Assembly: GCF_029852145.1 (NCBI RefSeq)
Contig: NC_079977.1
Span: 7,460,837 to 7,524,836, forward strand
Length of the DNA stretch: 64,000 nucleotides
Source: Microplitis mediator
Lineage: Eukaryota; Arthropoda; Insecta; Hymenoptera; Braconidae
Reading direction: 5' to 3'
This document shows positions 11,372 through 22,899 of this stretch, in pieces. Below the pieces are notes generated by a model. It was not told where the DNA came from and did no database searches. It saw only the letters and a program-made list of their open reading frames with translations. The position numbers and the translations under genes are program-made. The first letter of the stretch is position 1; every line of letters begins with the position of its first letter.

Positions 11372-11530
11372 TACATACAGACACTCGGACATCATTCTAA
11401 AAATAGTCAGAATAGCTTTCTAGGACCTCAGAACGTCGACATCTGATGAAATTTCGATTTTCGCAAATCGGGGTGAAAACAATAACTTCTCAATTTTTCG
11501 AAAATCGTCGATTTTTTTAGCGGGAAGTTA
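11289..11530 (+). mobile_element. HINE-like element, 3' half only
   Basis: A long pure (CA)n microsatellite (11293-11366) is followed by the conserved 3' block (GACACTCGGACATCATTCT, CTAGGACCTC, GTCGACATCTGATG), the terminal hairpin and AGCGGGAAGTT. The 5' head is missing. Confidence 0.75.
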
Positions 11531-12060
11531 AAAAAATCAATCAAATTAATTGATATTGGTATATCATCTTAAAAATCTTCCTAAGACTTCAAGAGTGAAG
11601 GTAAAATTTTTTAAATAATTTAAAATAATAAATATGGGTCTGCCCTTGTAGAATAATTTCTCTGTAGGAACTGGGAATAATTTTTTATAAGTCTGAATAA
11701 CAGTTCTAAAATTTTTACTTTTTCTTAAAAAGTTTGAAAAAGTCTTATAAACTCGGAATAACTTTTAATAATTGATTTCCCTAACACATATTATACAGGT
11801 TACCCCTATATTACTATCAAAAAAGGATTATCACGTCTCTGCTAACATTCAGCGGGTGACGCATTCCATGAATGCTTCAAGATCTGAATTTATAACTTCT
11901 GAAATAAGTATCTTACCAGGGACACTACAAAAGGTGGGCGCGATCTAGTGGTGAGCACTGAACTACTCCCGCTGCTGCTGTCTAGCATCATAACTTTTTA
12001 AATCAATAATCATTAGGATTAAATATATATTTATTAATCTCGAACAAATATATATATATA

Positions 12061-13544
12061 TTAGGGTGCTTCAAAAAAAAACTTTAATTTTTTTTTTCGC
12101 GCTTAGCCCCTAAAACGTTAGTGGTTGCCGAAAAAAAAATCCCCCCAAAAGATGGGCTCTCTAGCTCAACTCTAAGAGGTCGCTATTTTAATTTTAATTT
12201 CCCATCTGATTAACATGTAAAAATTTATTTTTTCATTTAAAGTGTAATTACTCGTACGCTGATAGATATTTTTCAAATTTATACATAGACCTTTAAAGCT
12301 GAGTTCTCAAGCTTTCCAAAACCCTATGACAAGTCATAACTACCATTATTCGAATGTTAATTAAAGCTATCTGAAAAGTATCGATTTTGTATTTCAAAAT
12401 GAAATTGTTAATTTTTGATTTTTTTTTTTTGCTAACTTCAATTGGGGATAATTATGACTTGTCATAGGGTTTTGGAAAGCTTGAGAAATCAACTTTGAAG
12501 ATCTATATATAAATTTGAAAAATATTGAGCAGCTTACGAGTAATTACACTTTGAATAAAAAAATAAATTTTTACATGTTAATCAGATGGGAAATTAAAAT
12601 TAAAATAGCGACCTCTTAGAGTTGAGCTAGAGAGCCCATCTTTTGGGGGGATTTTTTTTTCGGCAACCACTAACGTTTTATGAGGTAAGCGCGAAAAAAA
12701 AAAATCGGTCTGTCAGTTGACCCTGCGGGCCAGCCCCAAAACTTCCCGCTGTTTTCGAGCTCGCTGAGCTCGAAAACATTATTGTGAATATATTTTCGAG
12801 CTCTTCGAGCTCGCAAATACTTTTGTATGCCATTGTTTTGTAAAAAACCATTTTTTAGCATTTCTTTCTTCCACGATATCTCGCGAACGAATTGACCGAT
12901 TTTGATGGTTGAGGTGGCAATCGACGCGTTTTATCAAGTTCTAAAGCTGGTCGAATTTTGAAATTGATTTATTCAGCCGTTTTTGAGAAATTTCAAAAAA
13001 ACCAAGGAAAAAATTTTTTTTGAATTCTTTCGTCAACGGTTTCTCTTGAACGAATAAACCGATTTTGATGGTTGAGGTGGCATTCGACGCGGCTTATAGA
13101 GTTTTAGAGCTGATTAGATTTTGGAATCAATCCATCGAGCAAATTGGAAGTTATCCAAATAAAACATTTTTAAAAAAATTTTATTTTTGAAATATCTCTG
13201 AACGCACCCTACCGATTAAGTTCAAATTTCTACGGCCTCAAGACATTAACAAGCCGCGTCGAATGACACCTCAACGATCAAAATCGGTTCATCCGTTCAA
13301 GAGTTATGAATATTTACATACATACATACGTACGTACGTACGTACGTACGTACACACATACATACACTCGGACATCATCGTGAAATTAGTCAGGATAGCT
13401 TCCTAGGACCTCGAAACGTCGACATCTGATGGAAATTCGATTTTCGTAAATCGGACCGAAACCAATAACTTCCCGAATTTTTGAAAATTTACAATTTTCT
13501 TAGCGGGAAGTTAAAAATTAAAGTTTTTTTTTGAAGCACCCTAA
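12061..13544. mobile_element. Foldback element, TTAGGGTGCTTCAAAA termini, with nested HINE
   Basis: The left arm (12061 to about 12340) and the right arm (about 12420-12701, resuming at 13516) are inverted copies. The extreme ends are TTAGGGTGCTTCAAAA and TTTTGAAGCACCCTAA, set in a TATATA tract. A HINE-like element (12702-13516) splits the right arm near its end. Without it the foldback would be about 670 bp. Confidence 0.8.
12702..13516 (+). mobile_element. HINE/DINE-1-like element, complete copy
   Basis: Head ATCGGTCTGTCAGTTGACCC, then GGGCCAGCCCCAAAACTTCC. The middle has paired segments around CGATTTTGATGGTTGAGGTGG. A (TACG)n microsatellite lies at about 13316-13351. The tail has the conserved CTAGGACCTCGAAACGTCG block and AGCGGGAAGTT. 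It lies in an A-run of the foldback arm. Confidence 0.75.
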
Positions 13545-13562
13545 TATATATATATATATTTG

Positions 13563-14331
13563 TTCGTCAGCAGCGGGAGTAGTTATATATATTCGGTGCT
13601 CGCCACGAGATCGCGCCTACGACATGTAGTGTCCCTGGTAAGACATTTATTTCAGAAGTGTTATATTCCAAATTTCAATACGATTTTATTCGAGTACTCC
13701 TCTGTCATTTGACAGACCAACAAGTACCTGTTTGGGTTGTACTATAGTATATCCCATAATACATCATGACTTTAATATTTAATATTAATGTTTACTTGAG
13801 TAATTTTTGATGAATAAATAAACTGACTCAATTTCATAGATTTTTCGTGAATAGATTGCTAAGGATTTTCGGCATAAATACTCATACAAATATTCTTGAG
13901 TATACATATTAAAAACTTTTTGAATTCATGCTAAAAAATTCAATAATTTAGCATATAAACCTTAATCAATCTCATAAATTTTTTCGTTACGATATGGAAA
14001 ATTACTGTAATCACATTGATTAATCAGTATCAAATCTTGTATGATTACTTCAGAAACCGTCTCATACAATCTTATTCATTTCCAAAATCTACTCAATTGT
14101 AAACTTTACATTTTTCGAAAACTTATAAATACTTATAATCACAATATTACAGCTTCTGTTTCTTATAGATTCTGATGATTTATATGAGAATTTTAAGAAA
14201 AATTTTTTTTGATGCACCATGTTTGAGAAAATAATTGTATAAGAATTTTTGAGATTTTTCGTGGACAAATACTGATCGTTTTCTCATAGCCAATTTTTTT
14301 TATGAGATTTTATAAGACCTTTTCCACAGGG
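13563..14331. mobile_element. CCCTGTGGAAAAG-family copy, inverted
   Basis: This is the reverse complement of 6140 to about 6900, ending CTTTTCCACAGGG at 14331, directly beside the 3' flank of the unknown gene copy 2. The matching other end was not found; the foldback at 12061 lies in its place. A related piece, in the opposite orientation, is at about 11889-11990. Confidence 0.6.
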
Positions 14332-14424
14332 TTAGCTTTAATTATTTAATTTTATTTAATAATGCTTTTAGATACAAAGTATGACATTTTTTTTAGTACG
14401 GAGTAATAATTGATTAATAGGTAA

Positions 14425-15225
14425 TTACAAATCAATCTCGTAGTGAGGATCGTATTCCAGCCACAGGATATCTTCATCGCTAATTTTCATAAGTTTATCG
14501 ATAGCTTCTGAATATTTTTCTTTCATTTTGAAGTAGAATGTTTCGTAGATCGTACCCTTGATGATTTCTCTTGCCTTTGGACATTTTTCAAGGTCTAAAA
14601 TCAGGTCCCTTGCTGATATGACAGCAGACACACGGTACTCGAAAAAGTCTAATCCTTCTTCTTCTTTGAGTGTTTTACCATTAGACATTAGTTCGATCCC
14701 GTTTTTCAAATCAGCTTGTAATTTACTAACATGATCAAGTCTTGGAAAGTAATAGCTTGCAGTTACACAGCGCAGTTGAATATTACTGGAATTCGTATAC
14801 TTGGCCAAACAGGCTCGTGGACAACTGCAATCCTTTTCGTCTTCCTGAATATATTACAAATAATTTAATATTAACAACAAAGTAAAAACATGTACTTATT
14901 TTATTTTAATGATACTGAAGTTAGCCGACGTCTAATAATTTTAGGATTTTTTGAGAAAGAATAAATTATAAGAAAAAATTGCATCTGTAGTTTTTAAAAT
15001 TTTCTGCATGTGCATATTTTTAGTTTTTGTTTTTTTATAATGGATTTGTTGAAAAAAAATCCGAAAATTACTAAGTGTCTGCTAACTTCAGGATCATTTA
15101 TTTTAAAAAACATAATTATAAATTATCTTAAACTTACCCATATTTTTGAAGTCATGTTTTTTGTTATCCTTAAAACTTTCGATAATTGTTCTAATTACTG
15201 GTTGAACGTGGAATTTTTATAATCT
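14425..15225 (-). CDS. Unknown cysteine-containing protein, copy 2 of 3 (3' exons)
   Basis: I do not recognise this protein. The last exon spans 14844 to 14425 (139 codons plus stop). It opens with an acidic stretch and a C-x-C-x3-C motif (CSCPRAC), followed by a largely alpha-helical, Lys/Glu-rich region containing EKCPKAREIIKGTIYET and a repeated-looking SEAIDKLMKISDEDI. The preceding exon ends at 15138 with a good donor, and its frame LSKVLRITKNMTSK joins in phase. That exon begins after an AG near 15185-15195; earlier exons were not found, so the N-terminus is unknown. The 3' flank and the intron are conserved with copy 3, showing segmental duplication. About 80 of 128 residues match copy 3, and conserved codons suggest past or present coding function. 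Confidence 0.55.
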
Positions 15226-15530
15226 AACCTTAAATATATATTTTATAGCATTTATTCAAGTAACTTATTATTATCAGACTCAATAAAAAATAATATTTTA
15301 AAGTATACATACAATTGTTTGGATGAAATAACTTGTACGGACTAAAACGGAAATAGAAATTTTATAAATGCGTATGAGACAAATATCATTCCCACTTACA
15401 ATAATAAATACGACATTAAATGATTAGTAATGATTTACACTGCTACCGGAATGCCGACGAAAAGTTCCCCTTCCCAAGCACCGTTTAGGATATGGAGGGT
15501 AGAGGCACCTCTACCATCCATAGTGTGATG

Positions 15531-16920
15531 GGGTAGACATCAGTGACCCCTAATCCGTTTACTCAGATCTGTTTGCCCAGAATTCTTTTACTCAGAATCC
15601 GTTTACACAGAATTTCTATCAGCCATAAATTCTATAACCTTGAATATCTTTAACCCAGAAATCCGATTACACAGAATATCTTTTACCCAGGCATCCCTTA
15701 ACACAGATTCCTTTTACCCAGATTTCAAATTTTTCAATTGATAGTTTAACAAAAATTCACTAAATGGCAAATAAATAACTACTTTTGAATAATTACAAAA
15801 ATAATTAGCTATTTTGAAAGAAAAAAAATTAAAAATTGACTCTTGGGCCAAGGCTGGCAAACTTGGACGTTGGTGCTACGATATTCCAGGTGTAGTTCAT
15901 CCGGATCAAGTGGTAAATCTACTGACCACTGAAGAATTATTTTTTACGTTACTGTTATTAACATTATTTATACTAAAGAATAAAAAATTAAGAAAATTAA
16001 ATGTTCGTTTTTAAAATTTATAGAGAAAATAAAAAATAAATTAATAAGATTAATTACTATACGATTATATGTTTTGAATACATTTTATAATTTGATAAAC
16101 TTGAATAAATTTTTCCATAATTTTTCCATAGATTTAATTTAACATGCAAAATTATTCAAATTCACACGTTAATAATATTGTCATAACATTATCCCGTTAC
16201 TCGACCAACGAGCTTCAGTTTGCCAGCCTTGGTCCAAGAGTCAATTTTCCAATCAATTTTTTCGAGTTCACTAAAAAAAATTTCAGCTAGCTATAAACAA
16301 TTTATTAATTAAAGAGGATTTTACGTATAGTGTAACAATCTGGTGGATGACAATTGCCCAGCAGCCATGAAGGACAAGATTCAAGACCCAGCACATGCAA
16401 AAGAAAAAAGTTACATCAATCTATCCGATTTCTCTATTCCCATATGTTACCATCACGCTCATCTATACTGATATATATTTTTTTGAGAATTTATTTTTAA
16501 TAAGTATAGTTTCTCACTATTTAGCTACCAGTCTTGGCGCGATAGTTGCTCTCCATATTGGGCCAATACTTAGATACAGTCTTGGCTTAGTATTAGAGAT
16601 TTCAATGCTTTCTCATTTCGATGCTTAGACAGACTTAGGCCAAGTTTGGATTTAGAGCTTTTCCCATAGTTAATAAGTTTCGCGCCAAGCCTTGGCCAAG
16701 CTTGAGCCTATTATTCTTTTCTATAAGGGCACTATCGACTATCGGATGGACTTTCTAGATTTCGGCTATACTTTGAAATTTTTTTATTCAGTATTATCAT
16801 TATTTTTTAAGATTATACGTAAAAAATTTCGGAAAGTGGTTTTTTATTTTAAAGTTACTCCTCCAATCAGCATTTATCACCCATGATTATTCCTAAAATT
16901 TATTGTCATACAATTTAATT

Positions 16921-16958
<38 letters not shown>

Positions 16959-17125
16959 GTTTATTCACAAAAACTATCAATTGAAAAATTTGAAATCTGG
17001 GTAAAAGGAATCTGGGTTAACAGATCCCTGCGTAAAAGAAATTCTGTATAAACGGATTCTGAGTAAAATAATTCTGGGCAAACATAGATCTGAGTAATCG
17101 GATTATGGGTCACTGATGTCTACCC
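15531..17125. mobile_element. TIR element, GGGTAGACATCAGTGACCC termini
   Basis: Terminal arms of about 200 bases (15531 to about 15750 and about 16960 to 17125) are inverted copies built from degenerate repeats of the kind TTTACCCAGAAT / ATTCTGGGTAAA. The interior holds a second inverted pair around ACTCTTGGGCCAAGGCTGGC (15839) and its complement near 16216-16245, plus CTTGGCCAAG words. An (ATA)n run lies near 16922-16956. No gene is supported. Confidence 0.7.
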
Positions 17126-17963
17126 TAATTTATTTAATTAAAAATACATGAATTTATTTGTTTAATTAATTATTTTTAATTGATATTTTAAGTATAAAAT
17201 TTAAGGAGGTTCATCGGTAGCAGTAGTTCGCAACTTTTAGAACGATTTCTCTCGTGTAAAACATTCTAAGTATAATAAGAAGTGGTTGAGATACAGTGCA
17301 CTTTTGTGCATCCTCTTGTATGCGCAGAAGTATAAAAATGATCCCATTGCGTCTTTTCTCAGACTTGGCTACGTTGCATTCTAACTTAGAATATTTTTCC
17401 CCTTGAGCATGTGTTGTAGAAAGTGTTTTGAATAATTTCGAGGTTATACATAGTTGGAGATAACAAATAATAAATATTTGTATTGCAGTTATTTATAATT
17501 TATACCTTTTATTATTTTAAATATAATATATATTTACCCTTCCCTATACGGTAACCTTATGTTTAACCTATATCCGTAAAGTTTTTATAATTATTTAAAT
17601 CTGTTGGGCTTCTACTGTGTTTTAAACTTCCCGCGCACTGCAACGTTGCCAAGTCACTATCTCTCACTTGTCAGGTTATGGGAGAAAGCTTGAAAATCAT
17701 TAAGGTAGTACCCTCGCGACTTTAGCCATCAAAAGTTTATGCTAGAGTGTACAGATACCGGATAGTCATTATTGACAAGCCTAAAACTTTTTGCTGTTTA
17801 TGTACTTATTTCAGCCAATCACGAACGAGAAACTGATCGTTTGAAAAGTCTGGCAACACTGCATGAGCGTGAATATATTTTAAAGTGGTTGAAGTGGTTA
17901 TACTGTAGTGTTTTGGATCAGCTGTAGACTAACCTCTGTTTAGATGCATGCGTTTATTTATTT

Positions 17964-19036
17964 ATGTACTTACATTTATTCGGAAATATAATTATAGTGT
18001 CTGAAAAATTGACTTATAAAGGACGTTTCATAAAAAAAAATCTGGGCGTCGGTTAACCCTGCGGGCCAGCCCCAAAACTTCCCGCTGTTTTCGAGCTCAA
18101 GGAGCTTGAAAACATCACTGTGAATATATTTTCGAGCTCTCCGAGCTCGAAAATGCTATTACATGGAATCATTTTTTTATGAGCTTTTCAAGCTCTAACA
18201 AGTTACGTTTTATGCTAGAATTTGAAAAGTTAAGAATCGAAAATCATTAATGAAGAAGCGGCTTTTAAATTTTTATTCTCGATTATGTTCTCTGAAATAA
18301 ATGTATTGAAGCAGAAATCAATGTCAGTGATCAAAATCAAGATTTGAATGAGTTTTGACTTAGGTCAGAGCAATAATATATGGAATATCGGAGAAAAATA
18401 TTAAAAACTGGGATTTTTCAAATTGTTGCTGACAATATGTTTAAAACTAAGGAACAAGTTATGTGACATTATCTGATGATCGGAAGAGACTATAAAGAGA
18501 AAGAGTTGGTATGATTTCAGACACATTTTAGCACATTATATTTTGATTCATCTGGAAAAAATAACACAAAATGTTATTTTTTTAACTTTTCAGCGTTGAT
18601 ATCTTTTGAACTAATCAACCGATTTTAACGTTTGAGGTGGAAATCGGCGCGTTTTCTTGAATTCTAGAGCTGATTAAATTTTGAAATTGATCGTATAAGT
18701 CACTTCAAAGATAATCGAAAAAAACCGTTTTTTATCATTTCTTTCGCCATCGATATCTCTCGAACAAATTAACCGATTGAGATGGTTGAGGTGGCATTCG
18801 ACGCGGCTTATAAAGTTCTAGAGCTGATTAGATTTTGAAATCGATCGTTCAAGTCGTTTCTGAGAAATCACTAAAAAACTAAAAAAAAAATTTTTTTTTT
18901 TTCGTAATTCGCCAATATTTTCGAGTCTACTTGATCAAATGATCTGAAATTTTCAGGAAAGTTGAGGGCCAACAAGCTCTTTCGATTGCCACCTCAACCA
19001 TCCAAATCGATTCATTAGTTAAAAAGTTACAAAGAG

Positions 19037-19128
<92 letters not shown>

Positions 19129-22100
19129 TACATACATACATACATACACTCGGACATCATTCTGAAAATAGTCAGAATAGCTTCCTAGGACCTCAAAACG
19201 TCGACATCTGATGAAAACTCGACTTTCGAAAATCGGGGTGAAAACAATAACTTTCCAATTTTTCGAAAATCGTCGATTTTCTTAGCGGGAAGTTAAAAAA
19301 GTCCTTGAGAAACGACAGAAATCACTAGCAGCTATGGCTGAAGCAAAAAAAAAAAGAAATAATCCTCAGAAAATTGGTACTCGGATAGTAGATGTGGATG
19401 AACTGATGGATAATTTAATTTGTTGTCTTTGTGAAAAAGATTTATTATTAAAAAATATTGTGAGAGAAACAAAGTTCGGATTAAGTTCAGTTTTTAGTAT
19501 TAAATGTGAAAATTGCTCTACATTAACTAACGTCAAGACCAGTAAAAAACACATCACCAAAGATAACACAAAACATAGTGATATCAATACAAAAATTGTG
19601 TTAGGTAAGTTCAAGTTTAAAAAAAAAATTAATATAAAATAATCAAAAAAATTAATATATTTTTTGCAAATTTTGATTATAAAAAAAATGATTGTATTAT
19701 AAAAAAAAAATATAAATATGAGCATAATAATTTAACAACATTATTGCAGGTGCAGTACACGCTGGAGTTGGATATACTTGTCTAAGAAAAATTTTGGCTT
19801 GCGCTGATGTACCAATGATATCGCAAGCTCTGTATAAAAGGTATGAACGAGAAGTAGGGCCTGTCATAGAAGAGGTTGCCAAAGAGAATTGCAAGCGAGC
19901 TGCAGAAGAAGAACGTAGTTTGGTAGTTGAAAATATCGAAAAACTATGCGAAGAACTGTAAGACATTTATCGAATTTTTAGTTATATTTATTTTGATTGC
20001 TGATAAATATAATAAATCATGCGAATCTATTAATGCCGTACTACTCTGATTAAAAAAAGTGTTGAGACAAAGAAAAAATTATTGAGAAGTATCCGTTTAC
20101 TCAGCAATTCAATAAGTACTTTTCAATACTTTTTCCTTTATGTTAATACTTTTTTTTTATTCAGGGTACTACTACTATAATAATTAATAGTAAATAATAG
20201 CAATAATAATCATTTTAATAAAAATAATAATAATTATGGCTATAATTGGATGAATCCTGTGTGAGTATTAATTTACTTCAGTAAAAATTGTAAATTTATA
20301 AAAAATTGTAAATAATTTTAATTTTGACGAATTATACCAAGATTAATGTTAGTATTATTCAGACTTGATAATTGTAAATAAGTGAAACATTTGTAAAAAA
20401 TTTTTATTTTGACTTTAACTATTTTCAGGAAGTTCAGTGATTGATTTGGGCTTCTAAGCTACAATAGTAATTAATTAAAATTATTAATATATTTAATTAA
20501 TGAAGTAATTCAATTAAAAATTTTATCAAAATATTATTTTATTATTATTTTTATTATGAAAATAACTATTATTGTTTTATTATCCAGATTTTGGGGATTA
20601 TAATATAAATACCGAGTTTTACATCGATGTTTAAATCAATAAAACATATGAATAAAAATTCAGCGACTATTAATTTATTTATTAAAATTACCTAATAAAA
20701 TAACTTTATATTTGTTTTGTTAGGCCCGAAGAAATTTCACAAGAAATTTATAAAGAGTACTTTTTTCTTAAAGCTGCTGTAACAGCTGACGTCTCTTCAA
20801 CATCATCACATTCTGACAGTGAAACATTGGATTCAGAATTGCTTTCTTCTACTGCAACTTTTTCACAACCTTCAGAAAATTTTAAATCTAAATTTTTAAA
20901 ATTTGATGAAGCTCTAGGAAACATTATTAATATTATTGTTTCCTACGACATGGGTTGGAGCAAACGTGGAAATGGTAAAAGTTATGACAGCTTGAATGGT
21001 TATGGAGCGATAATTGGATTTTTGTCAGGAAAAGTTTTAGATTTCAGAACCCGAAATCGAAAATGTAAATTTTGTGCTTCAGGACGGAGTCAAGAGAAGC
21101 ATGACTGTAGACTAAATTTCAAAGGAAGTGCTAAAGCGATGGAAGCTGATGTAGGAACTGAGTTAATAAACGACAGTTCAATTTTGAAACAAGCTGGTCT
21201 AAATGTAAGTGTAGTCATTGGTGACGATGACAGCTCAATGATAGCAGCTGTCCGCCGTAGAAGAAGCGCTAAAATTTTTAAGTTATCAGACTCTAATCAT
21301 TTAAAAAAGAATTTCTCGAAAGAATTGTATGCAATGCAAACAGAATTTAAAGAAATGAAGAGAAAAAATGTGATACCACATTTGAAAAAATGTTTTAACT
21401 ACGCTGTTGCTCAAAATAAAGGTGATAGTGTAAAACTTGCAAAAACTATTGCTGCGATTCCAGATCACGTGTTTGGTGCCCATGAAAATTGCGGTACATG
21501 GTGTCACAATCATCCTGACAGTTTAAAAAAAGGTAAAAAACAGACGATTGTCCTCAAAGATCAACACTTGTATGCATCATTGAAAAAACATTTTAGTAAA
21601 TATGCCGCAAATTCAGCTAAATTTTCAATAGCTGCTAGTAGTCAGGCAAATGAAAGTTTAAATAATATTATGGCACATAAAGCACCAAAGAATATGTGTT
21701 ATAGCTTAAGCGAATCGTCAGATTATAGATGGGCAAGTGCAATATGTACTAAAAACGACGGCGAGCAATATTTATCAACAGTTAAAGAAAAACTTAACCT
21801 TTCTCCCGGTAAAAATACTGAACTTTATGCAGCCAATCGAGACTCTCAGAGAAAACGACGAGCTGAGGCTTCACAAATGCATTTAGCGAAGTGTCGACGT
21901 AATCTATTGAAACAAGATCGTGAAAATCTTCGTAAAAAAACAGAAAACTCAGAAGGTGTGCAATGTTCTCCTAACTGTGGCTTCGATACTGATATTAATA
22001 ACAATGAAGATATTGAATTGGATGAGCTTATGGAAGTTGACGAAGATAACCTTGATTCTTTTAATATTGTATTTTTTGATATTGAAACTAGTGGTTTCGC

Positions 22101-22899
22101 AAACTCTGCTGACATATTGCAACTCGCGGCTAAAGTTGAAGGAAGAAAGTTCTCAGTATATATTCAACCTACTCAACCTGTAGTTGCTGCTGCTTCTGCT
22201 GTAACCGGATTAACCGTTGTTGATGGCGAGTTGTACCTCAATGATGTAAAAGTAAAAACTATTTCGTTAAAAGAATCTTTAGAAAATTTTCTTAAATTTC
22301 TCCGTGTATCACCAAAGCCGTCAATTTTAGTTGCTCATAACGCTAAGTTTGATGCTAAACACTTGGTCCAAGCCATTACTAGATGTAAGATGATTAATGA
22401 TTTTAAGTCCATAATAAAAGGATTTACTGATACATTAGTATTATTCAAAAAACAATTCCCTGACAGAAAAGGAAAAGGATTATTTAAATTATCGCAGCTT
22501 GCCAAAGATTTATTACCTCATAGAAAAACTGATAATTTCCATGAGGCAATGTTTGATGTTGAAATATTAGAAGAGCTGGTATCTTCTAATATTGTCACTA
22601 AGGATTTAATAATTAATGCCAAAGGACTAAAAGAAGTTGTCAATGATATAGTAGGAGCACGTGAAGTCACCAAAATCACAGGAACGCTGGACGTTTTAAA
22701 AAATTATGTTTCTGATAATATTATTAAAAAAATGGCTTTAGCTAAAATAACCTATGATGATTTGAAAAAAATTTTCACTGAAAAGAGTGAAGCTGGATTA
22801 AGTCATTTTTTGTCTGAAAAAGTCAACAATAAGCCTAGATTAACTAATAGAAAAAAAATAATTGACAATATTGTTTTGTTTTTTCAGAAAAACAAGTAA
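17964..22899 (+). CDS. Mutator-like (Kolobok-type?) transposase fused to DEDDh exonuclease
   Basis: Exons 19334-19604, 19750-19957 and 20724-22899 join in phase to 884 codons. The frame extends upstream (VLEKRQKSLAA) to a HINE element and resumes beyond it at 17964-18030 (KLTYKGRFIKK), so exon 1 was originally longer. Order: a basic N-terminus; CCLC...CENC, a zinc-ribbon-like pair; a helical EREVGPVIEEVAKENC segment; then the transposase core. In numbering from the Met at 20827, likely catalytic residues are D41 (SYDMGW), D133-135 (IGDDDSS) and E276 (ANESLNN), with a CKFC...HDC cluster at 80-94. A DEDDh 3'-5' exonuclease follows with all five residues: D418/E420 (FFDIETSG), D509 (AHNAKFD), H572 and D577 (HEAMFD). 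The last 60 residues form a small helical domain (GLSHFLSEKV...KPRLTN). The exonuclease may process transposon ends, which is inference. Confidence 0.9.
18031..19302 (+). mobile_element. HINE/DINE-1-like element inserted in transposase exon 1
   Basis: The full family layout is present: a head with GGGCCAGCCCCAAAACTTCC; the subterminal repeat AACTTCCCGCT at 18076-18086; a middle section; a pure (CA)n microsatellite from about 19038 to 19122; the conserved 3' block; a short hairpin (GAAAATC...GATTTTC at 19265-19281); and AGCGGGAAGTT at 19284-19294. Flanking bases on both sides are A-rich and the host reading frame continues beyond each end. Confidence 0.8.

Noticed and set aside
14425..14844. 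Assignment of the duplicated gene to DEG/ENaC channels on the C-x-C-x3-C motif
   Set aside because: Spacing is similar but the rest lacks the channel's membrane helix and selectivity region.
15435..15521. 28-residue minus-strand frame starting MDGRGAST
   Set aside because: Too short, no splice context and no link to the neighbouring unknown gene, though the composition looks protein-like.
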